From: a virus
IMG/VR virus record: IMGVR_UViG_3300044825_001642
Span: 1 to 37,542 of that record
DNA: 37,542 bases
Reading direction: 5' to 3' (one strand)
The notes under the pieces were generated by a model. The model saw only the letters and a list, made by a program, of their open reading frames with translations. It made no database searches and was not told where the DNA came from. The position numbers and the translations under genes were made by a program. Below, piece by piece: positions 1 to 7,072 of this stretch. Each line of letters opens with the position of its first letter. Position 1 is the stretch's first letter.

Positions 1-1
1 T

Positions 2-280
2 AACGAAGATTATATTGAAGAAATTATAGAAGAACCTATAAAAGAAGAAATTATAGAAGAACCTATAAAAGAAGAAATATCAAAAATAGTTGATAATCAA
101 ATAACAGATGCTGTTACAATTATTAAAAAAGAAAAACCTAAAAAATCAAAAAAAATAAAAAAAAATTTGGCAGATACGAAAGAAATTAGTATATTAGATG
201 AAGTTAATACTATCCCGCAAAATGAATTTTACGATGAACACTATAATCCTATTGGATATAGACGGGGTAGAAGTGTCTAA
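2..280 (+). CDS. C-terminal fragment of an unidentified acidic/lysine-rich phage protein
   Basis: An open frame enters from the left edge and ends at TAA 278-280, giving about 92 residues with no start in the window. The visible part begins with a repeated acidic nine-residue unit (EEIIEEPIK), continues through a very lysine-rich stretch, and ends in a short tail containing Y-R-R-G-R-S-V. The composition suggests a disordered tail of a larger protein. No catalytic motif is visible and I do not recognise the family. It lies 15 bases upstream of the ClpP-like gene on the same strand, so it is probably in the same operon. The call rests only on the open frame and a coding-like repeat that keeps frame. 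Confidence 0.6.
   Translation, partial: NEDYIEEIIEEPIKEEIIEEPIKEEISKIVDNQITDAVTIIKKEKPKKSKKIKKNLADTKEISILDEVNTIPQNEFYDEHYNPIGYRRGRSV
17..79 (+). repeat. In-frame 27-bp tandem repeat (two full copies plus a 9-base partial)
   Basis: Bases 17-43 and 44-70 are identical 27-mers, followed by the first bases of a third copy at 71-79. The unit length is a multiple of three and encodes EEIIEEPIK each time, so copy-number change would preserve the reading frame of the partial protein at the left edge. Confidence 0.85.
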
Positions 281-295
281 ATAATGGAGTTTTAT

Positions 296-970
296 ATGGA
301 TCAATTCTATGATAGTGAAGATGAAAATAACAATGAAGTCTTAAAAGAAGAAACTTATGTTGTTAAAGCAAAAGATGCAGAAAACGATATTCCTATTAAA
401 TGGAAAGAAGCAACAACACAAATGGATTATGGAATTGATGTAGAAGCTTCAACAATTCTTTTATTCGGTGAAATAATGGATGGATCACTTTATGATATTA
501 TTACTCGTATTAGAGCAATTCTACATATGAGAAAAGATGAAAATAAAAATGATCCTATAAACCTAATAATAAATTCAGACGGTGGTTCTGTATACGAAGC
601 ATTAGGAATAATAGATTATATGCAAAGTCTTGATGTAAAAGTAAATACTATTTGTAGAGGTAGGGCAATGTCTGCTGCTGCTCTTATACTATGTGCCGGT
701 ACAGGTGTTCGTGCTGCTTCACAATATTCTACAATAATGTTCCATGAGATTAGTTCTGACATATATGGCAAATCATCTGATATGAAGGCAAATGTTCAAC
801 ATATGGAAAAGTTAGAAGAAATTCTTTTGGGAATACTAAAATCAAACTCAAAAAAAGACATAGAATTTTGGAAAAATGTAACTATAAAAGATTATTACAT
901 AACACCAACTGATGCATTAGATTTAGGCGTAATAGATACAATAATTCTACCTAAACATAAGAGGGGTTGA
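296..970 (+). CDS. ClpP-like (peptidase S14) serine protease
   Basis: A 224-residue ClpP-fold protease. The S14 triad can be read directly: Ser126 in G-R-A-M-S-A-A-A, His150 in M-F-H-E-I, and Asp199 in I-K-D-Y-Y, aligning with the nucleophile, histidine and aspartate of ClpP. The D-G-G-S-V strand that forms the oxyanion region is at about residues 95-98. The first 45 residues are acidic and unlike ClpP. I chose ATG 296 over ATG 284 because GGAG (286-289) then sits six bases upstream, the same arrangement as other genes here. Phages use S14 proteases as prohead maturation proteases, but no capsid gene is in the window, so a role acting on host or phage regulatory proteins is also possible. The sigma factor lies two genes downstream. 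Confidence 0.85.
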   Translation: MDQFYDSEDENNNEVLKEETYVVKAKDAENDIPIKWKEATTQMDYGIDVEASTILLFGEIMDGSLYDIITRIRAILHMRKDENKNDPINLIINSDGGSVYEALGIIDYMQSLDVKVNTICRGRAMSAAALILCAGTGVRAASQYSTIMFHEISSDIYGKSSDMKANVQHMEKLEEILLGILKSNSKKDIEFWKNVTIKDYYITPTDALDLGVIDTIILPKHKRG

Positions 971-971
971 T

Positions 972-1340
972 ATGGTATTAACAATAATTGTATTATCAAT
1001 ATGTTTAAGTATTTCTATTTTTGTTAATATAAATTTAACAAGAAAATTTGAAAAATTAGATGATATGGCACAAGATAGTGTTGATGCTTTATTAGAAAAT
1101 GAGAAGTTTTTAACAGAATTACGAAACAGAATACGGTCACAACAATCCTATTTAAGACAATTAGATAGGATTGGTTCGTTTGAGGCAGATGATGAAACTG
1201 GATATTTTTTCAAAGAAATGAAAGATATTATGAATGATATTGCAGTTTACTTTGGTGAAAATCCAATAGATGATGAAAAAAAGAGTATAATTGAAAAATC
1301 AAAAGTTGAAGCAAAATTTGATAAGGACTATTACGTATGA
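972..1340 (+). CDS. Small membrane-anchored protein of unknown function
   Basis: A 122-residue protein with one hydrophobic segment at residues 2-22, followed by a charged, probably helical cytoplasmic part with a conserved-looking F-E-A-D-D-E-T-G-Y-F-F-K-E block at about 69-81. GAGGGG (961-966) lies five bases upstream of the ATG and overlaps the end of the protease gene. Its last four bases overlap the sigma-factor start (ATGA), so the two are probably translationally coupled. From memory, comparable small anchored proteins sit next to gene 55 in other T4-like phages, but I cannot verify that. No function is assigned. The single N-terminal hydrophobic helix with no cleavage-like site suggests a signal anchor rather than a secreted protein. 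Confidence 0.7.
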   Translation: MVLTIIVLSICLSISIFVNINLTRKFEKLDDMAQDSVDALLENEKFLTELRNRIRSQQSYLRQLDRIGSFEADDETGYFFKEMKDIMNDIAVYFGENPIDDEKKSIIEKSKVEAKFDKDYYV

Positions 1341-2071
1341 AACAAAAAAGAAGTCCTAAAAAACCCAATGTTTACTTTACAAAAGAAACAGAAGATGCAA
1401 TAGTATTATACAATTCATTAGAAGATGATATTGAAAAAAATATATTGTATACTCAAAAAATACATCCTGCATTTTACAAACTTGCAGAAATAATGATTCA
1501 TCGTTTTAAGTTTTACAATTTTGATGTTTCACATGAGGATGTAAAACATGAAGTAATTACATTCTTACACGAAAAGATGAATAAATATAAAGCAGAAAAT
1601 GGTAAAGCATTTTCATATTTTTCTATTGTTGCTAAAAATTATCTTATTGCTGAAAATAATAAAAATTATTATCATTACAAAAGAAGTCATTCTGTTGATG
1701 TAATAGATACGGAAAGAGTGATAATAAATGAAATAGTTAGAAACGATTTACTCGAAGAAAAAAGAGACTTTATAGATATATTCAGTTCCATTTTGGAAAA
1801 GAATTTAACTATATTTTTTACAAAAAATAGAGACATTCAAGTTGCAGATACTATTCTATATTTGTTTAAGACACGAGAAAATATTGAAAATTACAACAAA
1901 AAGGCAATATACATACTGGTTAGAGAAAGAACCGGTGTAAATTCACAACACATAACAAGTGTAATAAATAAAATAAAAATTATTTACGGTAAACTTTACA
2001 AAATGTATAAAGACGGAAAAAACATAGAAAAGATTAACTGGTATGATTTTGAAAAAAATATAACTAACTAA
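1337..2071 (+). CDS. gp55-like late-transcription sigma factor
   Basis: A 244-residue protein resembling the minimal sigma factor gp55 of T4-like phages, which directs host RNA polymerase to late promoters. The region at about residues 48-117 fits sigma region 2: helices around H-E-D-V-K-H-E-V-I-T-F-L-H-E-K, then K-A-F-S-Y-F-S-I-V-A-K-N-Y-L-I, an aromatic-rich motif typical of the -10-binding helix, and a basic Y-H-Y-K-R. It is longer than T4 gp55 (185 residues), and the extra C-terminal half is helical and of unknown role. It starts at an ATGA overlap with the upstream gene and has AAGGA at 1323-1327. The identification is by pattern and neighbourhood; a divergent sigma of another type is the main alternative. 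Confidence 0.75.
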   Translation: MKQKRSPKKPNVYFTKETEDAIVLYNSLEDDIEKNILYTQKIHPAFYKLAEIMIHRFKFYNFDVSHEDVKHEVITFLHEKMNKYKAENGKAFSYFSIVAKNYLIAENNKNYYHYKRSHSVDVIDTERVIINEIVRNDLLEEKRDFIDIFSSILEKNLTIFFTKNRDIQVADTILYLFKTRENIENYNKKAIYILVRERTGVNSQHITSVINKIKIIYGKLYKMYKDGKNIEKINWYDFEKNITN

Positions 2072-2073
2072 TA

Positions 2074-2080
2074 TATTTAT
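2074..2080 (+). promoter_or_regulatory. TATTTAT box, candidate late promoter (weak)
   Basis: TATTTAT sits in the 13-base gap after the sigma-factor gene, only four bases before the next ATG, which has no clear ribosome-binding site. The same seven bases recur in three other intergenic gaps (8775, 28720, 33476). If used here as a -10 element, the transcript would be essentially leaderless. Confidence 0.2.
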
Positions 2081-2084
2081 CTAT

Positions 2085-2459
2085 ATGAAATTCGATACTG
2101 AAATATTTGGAAACAAAAAATTTTCTGATTTGTTAAAAGACATCTATGAAAATCAGAAGAAAAAAGATCGTCAGATAAACCTACTTATTGCTGACTTAAA
2201 ACCTATGTTGAATAACATAAGTGATGCCGCTATATTAGTACCTGCTATAAAAGATTTTATGGAAGTAGGAGTTAAGAATGATGAACATTTAGTAAAATTG
2301 GCAGCAGTCATTCAAAGGGCAATGGGTGATAGTGGTGATGAACAATCCTCATTCTTAACAGATGAAGAAAAAGAAGCTCTTTTGAACAGTATTCAAGAAA
2401 TCCAAGAAGAACAAGAGGAAAACAAAATTGACACACAGCAGCCAAAAAATACTGGTTAA
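2085..2459 (+). CDS. Small helical acidic protein, unknown
   Basis: A 124-residue protein, mostly predicted helix, with an acidic C-terminal third (E-E-K-E-A-L-L-N-S-I-Q-E-I-Q-E-E-Q-E-E). No signal peptide, membrane segment or catalytic motif was seen. There is no Shine-Dalgarno sequence before ATG 2085, and a TATTTAT box lies immediately upstream. The last 32 bases overlap the start of the hub/spike gene, suggesting coupled translation and possibly a role with that tail component (chaperone, adaptor or minor tail protein). I do not recognise the family. Confidence 0.7.
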   Translation: MKFDTEIFGNKKFSDLLKDIYENQKKKDRQINLLIADLKPMLNNISDAAILVPAIKDFMEVGVKNDEHLVKLAAVIQRAMGDSGDEQSSFLTDEEKEALLNSIQEIQEEQEENKIDTQQPKNTG

Positions 2460-3657
2460 CGGAATAGAGTATGACTTATATCCTGCTCAAGTAATTTCAG
2501 TAGATTATTCCGGATTAAACAAAGAATATGTATATTCTATAAGATGTAATCTTATAGGACCTTACATAACAAATGATAATCAAAATATCATAGTTGCTAA
2601 ACCATTAGATGTTAATATAAAAAACATTCCTATATCAGGCGAAATAGTAATGGTTATGCGAGCTCCAAATGCATATAACTCTCCAGCAAGAAATTCATCA
2701 GATTATTATTACACAAATGCAGTATCTTTACAAGGTTCTGTACATCACAATGGTTTGCCTGGAGTAACAGAAATGTTGCCAGTAAAAAATTCTGTTGATG
2801 AAAAAACTAGAACAAATGCAGAAGATGGCGTTACTATAAAATCAAGTGAACTCGAAGAAGTTACAAGTACAATAGATCCTCTTTTTCCTGAAAGATTAGA
2901 TGTTTACCCATTACAACCATATCCTGGAGATATATTGATTGAGGGTAGATTTGGACAATCTATAAGATTCGGTTCAACTATAAATGAAAATACTAGATAC
3001 CCATTATCTCCTTATTGGAAAGACGGAACAGGTGCTTCTGGAAATCCAATAATAATAATATCAAATGGTACAAACCCAAAAAGAGATAAATTATACAATA
3101 CATTTATTCTTGAGAATATAGACGAAGACGATTCGGGAATATGGCTTACATCTGGACAAAGTGTTCCATTTACACCAGGATCAACGTTTTCAGTATCTAT
3201 CGAGGACAAAGGAGCTGATTTGTATAGAAGAAATGGGTATGCTGGTAATCAAGCAATAGTTTCTTCGGATAGAATAGTATTAAATGCTAGAAAACAAGAA
3301 TTGATAGGTTTTTCTAAACAGGCCATTGCATTTTCGTCAGATAACATTTTTTCTATTGATTCAAGAAATTTACTTGAAATTGAAAGTAAAAGAATAAATT
3401 TTGGATTAAATGCAGATGAACCTGTTTTATTGGGTAATACTACTGGAACTTGGTTTTTGGATTTATGTGATTTATTAAAACAGATAGTAAATGAAATAAA
3501 GGTAATAACCGTTCCAACAGGAGTTGGTCCTTCCGGAACACCAATAAATGCAGCAAACTTTACAAAAATAAACTCTAATATACAGGCGTTATCCGATAGA
3601 ATAGAAGAATTAAAATCAAAATTTGTATATGTAAACAAAAAATCTGTTTCTATGTAA
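2428..3657 (+). CDS. Baseplate hub/spike protein, gp5-like (OB-fold, no lysozyme domain)
   Basis: A 409-residue protein that looks like the spike/hub component of a contractile tail. An N-terminal region (about 15-110) resembles the gp5/gpV OB-fold. The segment at about 245-340 has the repetitive S-S-D-R-I-V-L-N-A, then F-S-S-D-N-I-F-S-I-D, then P-V-L-L-G-N pattern common in phage baseplate spike proteins, and a helical tail ends the protein. No lysozyme domain is visible, whereas T4 gp5 carries one between the OB-fold and the beta-helix. Translation probably starts at TTG 2428 with AGAGG at 2413-2417, inside the preceding gene; no ATG is available near the conserved start. Three wall-degrading enzymes follow directly. 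The family call is by pattern, not alignment. Confidence 0.6.
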   Translation: MTHSSQKILVNGIEYDLYPAQVISVDYSGLNKEYVYSIRCNLIGPYITNDNQNIIVAKPLDVNIKNIPISGEIVMVMRAPNAYNSPARNSSDYYYTNAVSLQGSVHHNGLPGVTEMLPVKNSVDEKTRTNAEDGVTIKSSELEEVTSTIDPLFPERLDVYPLQPYPGDILIEGRFGQSIRFGSTINENTRYPLSPYWKDGTGASGNPIIIISNGTNPKRDKLYNTFILENIDEDDSGIWLTSGQSVPFTPGSTFSVSIEDKGADLYRRNGYAGNQAIVSSDRIVLNARKQELIGFSKQAIAFSSDNIFSIDSRNLLEIESKRINFGLNADEPVLLGNTTGTWFLDLCDLLKQIVNEIKVITVPTGVGPSGTPINAANFTKINSNIQALSDRIEELKSKFVYVNKKSVSM

Positions 3658-3669
3658 TTGGAGACTTAT

Positions 3670-5385
3670 GTGGACTCTGAAGTTAAAAAGGAAAATTTAC
3701 AAATAAATGATAACGATATTGTTTCTTTGAGCGAGTCTGTTAAAAAAACAACCGTAATAAAAGTTGGTAGTGATTTTATATCCAGTGATAGTGAAAATGA
3801 AAGAATAAGTTCATTAGAAGAACAAACGTTTAAGAGAAGGAATGAGTATAATTGGGAAGGGGCAGACGCAAAAACTATAAAAAGAAGAAAGAATCCATTA
3901 AAATATGAAGCAAAAATGCCACCAAGGGGAGATTTTTCAAATATACCTATGATATTACCTGGAATGAATCGTGGATTTGGAGGGTATTCTACTGGTGGTG
4001 TAGATGTAAGTGGTGTTAATGATACATTTGGTGCAACTGGAAATGCTTTAAGTGAAAGGGCATTAAACGGTTCATATGGTATAATAAAATTTTCAGATAA
4101 ATACAAAGATGGACCTTTAGTGTTTGTAGTTGGTGGGGTTGCAATAGAAAACGATACTTGGTTACCAGGAGTTGGTAACAGTAAACATAAAGAGGGTTAT
4201 GTTTGGGAAAATGGATTTAATAATTTAAATAATTTTCATGTTTACAACTGTAAAAAATCATCCGATGCAGCAAATGGATGGAAAGAATGTCTAACTATTC
4301 TAAATTCAAAATCAATAAAAATTAGTAAAAAAATACTTGTTGGATTTTCTGCTGGTGCTGGGAATATGTACAGCGTTTTAAAACAAGAACCTGCTTCTAA
4401 TTGGAGTGTAATACATATAGCAGGACCATATATGCCAGGACCTGATGATGCAAATAGACATATAAATATGATAAAAAGTTTATCAGAACCTGCAAGAGTT
4501 TTTTATATTCAGCAAAATGGATTGGATAGTGATACAGAAGGTGCAACAGTTTCAAACAAGAAAAAAATAGGTGTATTATTACCAAAAAGCAACATAATAA
4601 ATTCATCCAGCCATATAGATAGTTTAAAAAAATCAGCAGAATGGATTAGAAATAATATAAAATTAAACGGAACAACTACCATATCTGTTGGCGGAAAAAG
4701 TGTTGTGGTAAATGTTGTTACCGGTTCTCCGATATTATTAAATACAGCAAAAAATAAGGGAGAAAAAGGAACACTTCAAACTGCAACACCTTTTGTTCCA
4801 CCAACTGGAACTGCAAAATTAGTAAATATAAAGGATATTGGTTTATCAGTTCCTGGAAAAAGACATAAAGAGTGGTTTTTTAAATGGCTACCTGGAGCAA
4901 AAAATTTAAGCGAAGTTCGTGGAAAACCAATACAATACGAAAATGGTAAATTGCCATCAAATGTTTTATTGACAGTTGAAGGAGAAAAAACAGGAGAAAC
5001 CTATAAAATGTACTACACAGCAGTTTCTTCTTATATTGCAATGAAAAAAGCAGCTGCAGCTGATGGGGTAATAATACGATATAGTAATTGTTATAGACCA
5101 TTAAGTTTACAAATTCAATATTGGTTTGATAATCCAGATCCAGATTATGTTGCGAAACCAATATTTAGAAAAGGTGCTCCAGAAACTCGTGAAAATATCA
5201 TCGCTGGTGGTTCAAATCATGGACTTGGTAAGGCATTTGATGTTTCAGACTATCCTGGAAGATTTGGTTTGACTATACAACAACAAATGCAGGCTCAAAT
5301 TTGGATTGCAAGAAATGGAGATAGATTTGGTTGGTATTGGGGAGATGCTCCAAAAGAAGATTGGCATTTTGTTTATGTTGGTTAA
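3670..5385 (+). CDS. Tail-associated lytic enzyme: docking module + alpha/beta-hydrolase-like domain + M15 peptidase
   Basis: A 571-residue multidomain enzyme. GTG 3670 is chosen because GGAG (3659-3662) lies seven bases upstream and the resulting N-terminus (M-D-S-E-V-K-K...I-N-D-N-D) matches the start of the next protein (M-D-N-E-I-K-K...M-N-D-N-D). Residues 1-95 form a module shared with the next two genes, ending in P-P-R-G-D-F-S-N-I-P-M. Residues about 148-330 look like an alpha/beta hydrolase: G-F-S-A-G at 225-229 (Ser227 as nucleophile) and S-H-I-D with His315 as the likely histidine. Residues about 450-571 are an M15 (D-Ala-D-Ala carboxypeptidase/endopeptidase-like) zinc peptidase with S-N-H-x-x-G-x-A-x-D (His517, Asp524) and E-D-W-H (His566). 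Likely role: cutting peptide cross-links, perhaps with ester removal, during entry. The hydrolase substrate is unknown. Confidence 0.8.
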   Translation: MDSEVKKENLQINDNDIVSLSESVKKTTVIKVGSDFISSDSENERISSLEEQTFKRRNEYNWEGADAKTIKRRKNPLKYEAKMPPRGDFSNIPMILPGMNRGFGGYSTGGVDVSGVNDTFGATGNALSERALNGSYGIIKFSDKYKDGPLVFVVGGVAIENDTWLPGVGNSKHKEGYVWENGFNNLNNFHVYNCKKSSDAANGWKECLTILNSKSIKISKKILVGFSAGAGNMYSVLKQEPASNWSVIHIAGPYMPGPDDANRHINMIKSLSEPARVFYIQQNGLDSDTEGATVSNKKKIGVLLPKSNIINSSSHIDSLKKSAEWIRNNIKLNGTTTISVGGKSVVVNVVTGSPILLNTAKNKGEKGTLQTATPFVPPTGTAKLVNIKDIGLSVPGKRHKEWFFKWLPGAKNLSEVRGKPIQYENGKLPSNVLLTVEGEKTGETYKMYYTAVSSYIAMKKAAAADGVIIRYSNCYRPLSLQIQYWFDNPDPDYVAKPIFRKGAPETRENIIAGGSNHGLGKAFDVSDYPGRFGLTIQQQMQAQIWIARNGDRFGWYWGDAPKEDWHFVYVG

Positions 5386-5396
5386 TGGTGAACTAT

Positions 5397-7061
5397 ATGG
5401 ATAATGAAATAAAAAAAAATAGTGTCACAATGAACGATAATGATTACAAATCATTAAACGAAACTAATAGATACACAATACCCAAAGTTTTAATTGTAGA
5501 TGGTATAGACGAAGTTGAAGACTCAACAACTATTTACAATTCTATGGATGATTTTGATAGAATATACGAGACATTCAGACCGGCTTATCCTTGGGAATAT
5601 TATATGTCATTGAATGAAGGTAAACCGGAAGATAAATCAAAAAATGAAATAAATGAAAATGAAGAAAATTCATATAAAACTTCACCTTTAAGATTTATAC
5701 AAAGAAGAAAGGCAAAATTAAAAAGTTCAAAAGATATGGTAGGAATACCACCGGCAGGAGATTTTTCAAATATACCAATAGGTGTGAGTCGAGCAAATTC
5801 TTACATTTATTCAAGTGGTACATCATTTCCTGGATCAAGTGGAAATGGAAATGGTTATGCTGGTATGGCATCTGCTGGATTTAAACCAGATTTATCAAAA
5901 AAATATTCACAAAAACAAATTAGATATGTTCAAAATAATTGGACAAATGCAGTAAATGCTTGTAGTAAGTATGGATTTGATCCGATAGTAGAATTGGCAC
6001 AAGGTGCAAAAGAATCTGGATGGGGGACTTCTAAAATGGCAACTGAAGGTAATGCTTTTTTTGGTATAAAGGCATCCAAATCAACAAATGAATATTGGTC
6101 TGGAGAAAGAATCGGTGGGGCAGCCGGTTCATTTAGAAAATACTCGTCACCACAAAATTCTTTTTATGATCATGCTCGTTTGATTTCACAAAAAAGTAGC
6201 TATAAAGATGCTTTTATTGGTGCAGGAAGAAGTTACAAAGAATATGCAAATAAAATAGCATATAGTCCTTATATTGTTGGTAGTGATAATAGACCAAAAT
6301 ATGAACAAGATGTTGCAAATATTTATGAAACTTGTTATACGATAGCTGTTCAATTAAAATTATTTGATCCTGCAACCGCACAAAAACAGGCAGCAGATGC
6401 AAGAGCAAAGGCATCATTAAATACAGGAGCAGGAAGATCAGTTACAGCAACTGGTCCATCTGCTGCTGAAATACCGGATGGAAAGCCATACCCAAGTGTT
6501 TACAGAAAACCAATGATACCACCACAAAGACCAACATCTACGAGACAAGAGATAGTAAAATTAACAAACAACTATTCAGAATATCCGTATTTAGTAGGTC
6601 TTCGTGGATATTACAAAAATGAATCAGGACGTCCTGGATTAAACGATAGGGGTTTGTATGATGATGCATTATTTTTTGTTTTACCAACAGAAATGTATGC
6701 TTTTAATTTTAACACTGATCCAGGATGGTATGGGTATAATGATGATCCAGACACAAGAGCTGGTGTTGCAACATTAAAAGAAGGGGTGTGGGAGTATGTA
6801 AGAGGTTGGCATAAAACACATAATGCATTAGTTCAATATGGAAACTTTACTGTTTACAGAGACGGTAATCCCATTACTGGAAAGAAAAAAGAAGTTACTG
6901 GTAAATTTGGAATAAATTTACACAGAGGTGCAGTCGATAGAACATCATCCGCTGGATGTCAGACTGTACCACCATCACAATGGGATGGATTTTACAATCA
7001 ATTACTTACAAAATATTTACCAAAAGGTAAAGTGATAAAATATTTCTTATTTAAAGTTTAA
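5397..7061 (+). CDS. Tail-associated lytic enzyme: docking module + glucosaminidase + L,D-transpeptidase-like domain
   Basis: A 554-residue protein. Residues 1-130 are the module shared with the genes on both sides (Y-P-W-E at 64-67, Q-R-R-K-A-K, then P-P-A-G-D-F-S-N-I-P-I-G to 129). Residues about 170-320 match the FlgJ/LytG-type N-acetylglucosaminidase domain: A-K-E-S-G-W-G with Glu206 as likely catalytic acid, then G-N-A-F-F-G-I-K and a conserved F-R-K-Y-S-S-P-x-x-S-F-x-D-H. The C-terminal part (about 390-554) contains H-R-G (509-511) and S-A-G-C (518-521), resembling the YkuD L,D-transpeptidase signature H-x-G...S-x-G-C. It may cleave or remodel peptide bridges. Start 5397 is supported by the N-terminal match to the preceding protein, with GGTG at 5387-5390; ATG 5385 is an alternative. 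Confidence 0.8.
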   Translation: MDNEIKKNSVTMNDNDYKSLNETNRYTIPKVLIVDGIDEVEDSTTIYNSMDDFDRIYETFRPAYPWEYYMSLNEGKPEDKSKNEINENEENSYKTSPLRFIQRRKAKLKSSKDMVGIPPAGDFSNIPIGVSRANSYIYSSGTSFPGSSGNGNGYAGMASAGFKPDLSKKYSQKQIRYVQNNWTNAVNACSKYGFDPIVELAQGAKESGWGTSKMATEGNAFFGIKASKSTNEYWSGERIGGAAGSFRKYSSPQNSFYDHARLISQKSSYKDAFIGAGRSYKEYANKIAYSPYIVGSDNRPKYEQDVANIYETCYTIAVQLKLFDPATAQKQAADARAKASLNTGAGRSVTATGPSAAEIPDGKPYPSVYRKPMIPPQRPTSTRQEIVKLTNNYSEYPYLVGLRGYYKNESGRPGLNDRGLYDDALFFVLPTEMYAFNFNTDPGWYGYNDDPDTRAGVATLKEGVWEYVRGWHKTHNALVQYGNFTVYRDGNPITGKKKEVTGKFGINLHRGAVDRTSSAGCQTVPPSQWDGFYNQLLTKYLPKGKVIKYFLFKV

Positions 7062-7072
7062 TTGAGAAAAAA

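Noticed and set aside
3249-3638. Minus-strand open frame of 129 codons opposite the hub gene, and many similar antisense frames elsewhere
   Set aside because: They lie fully inside well-supported + strand genes, have low-complexity hydrophobic translations typical of antisense AT-rich coding DNA, and have no family motifs.
4455-4475. TATAAATA, the T4 late-promoter box, on the + strand
   Set aside because: It lies deep in the coding sequence of the first lysin, as does another near 24920; in AT-rich DNA this word is expected by chance, and no gene starts nearby.
5331-5396. Upstream extension of the glucosaminidase frame into the preceding gene
   Set aside because: The extra residues overlap the end of the M15 gene in another frame. 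The conserved N-terminus shared with the 3670 protein begins at 5397.
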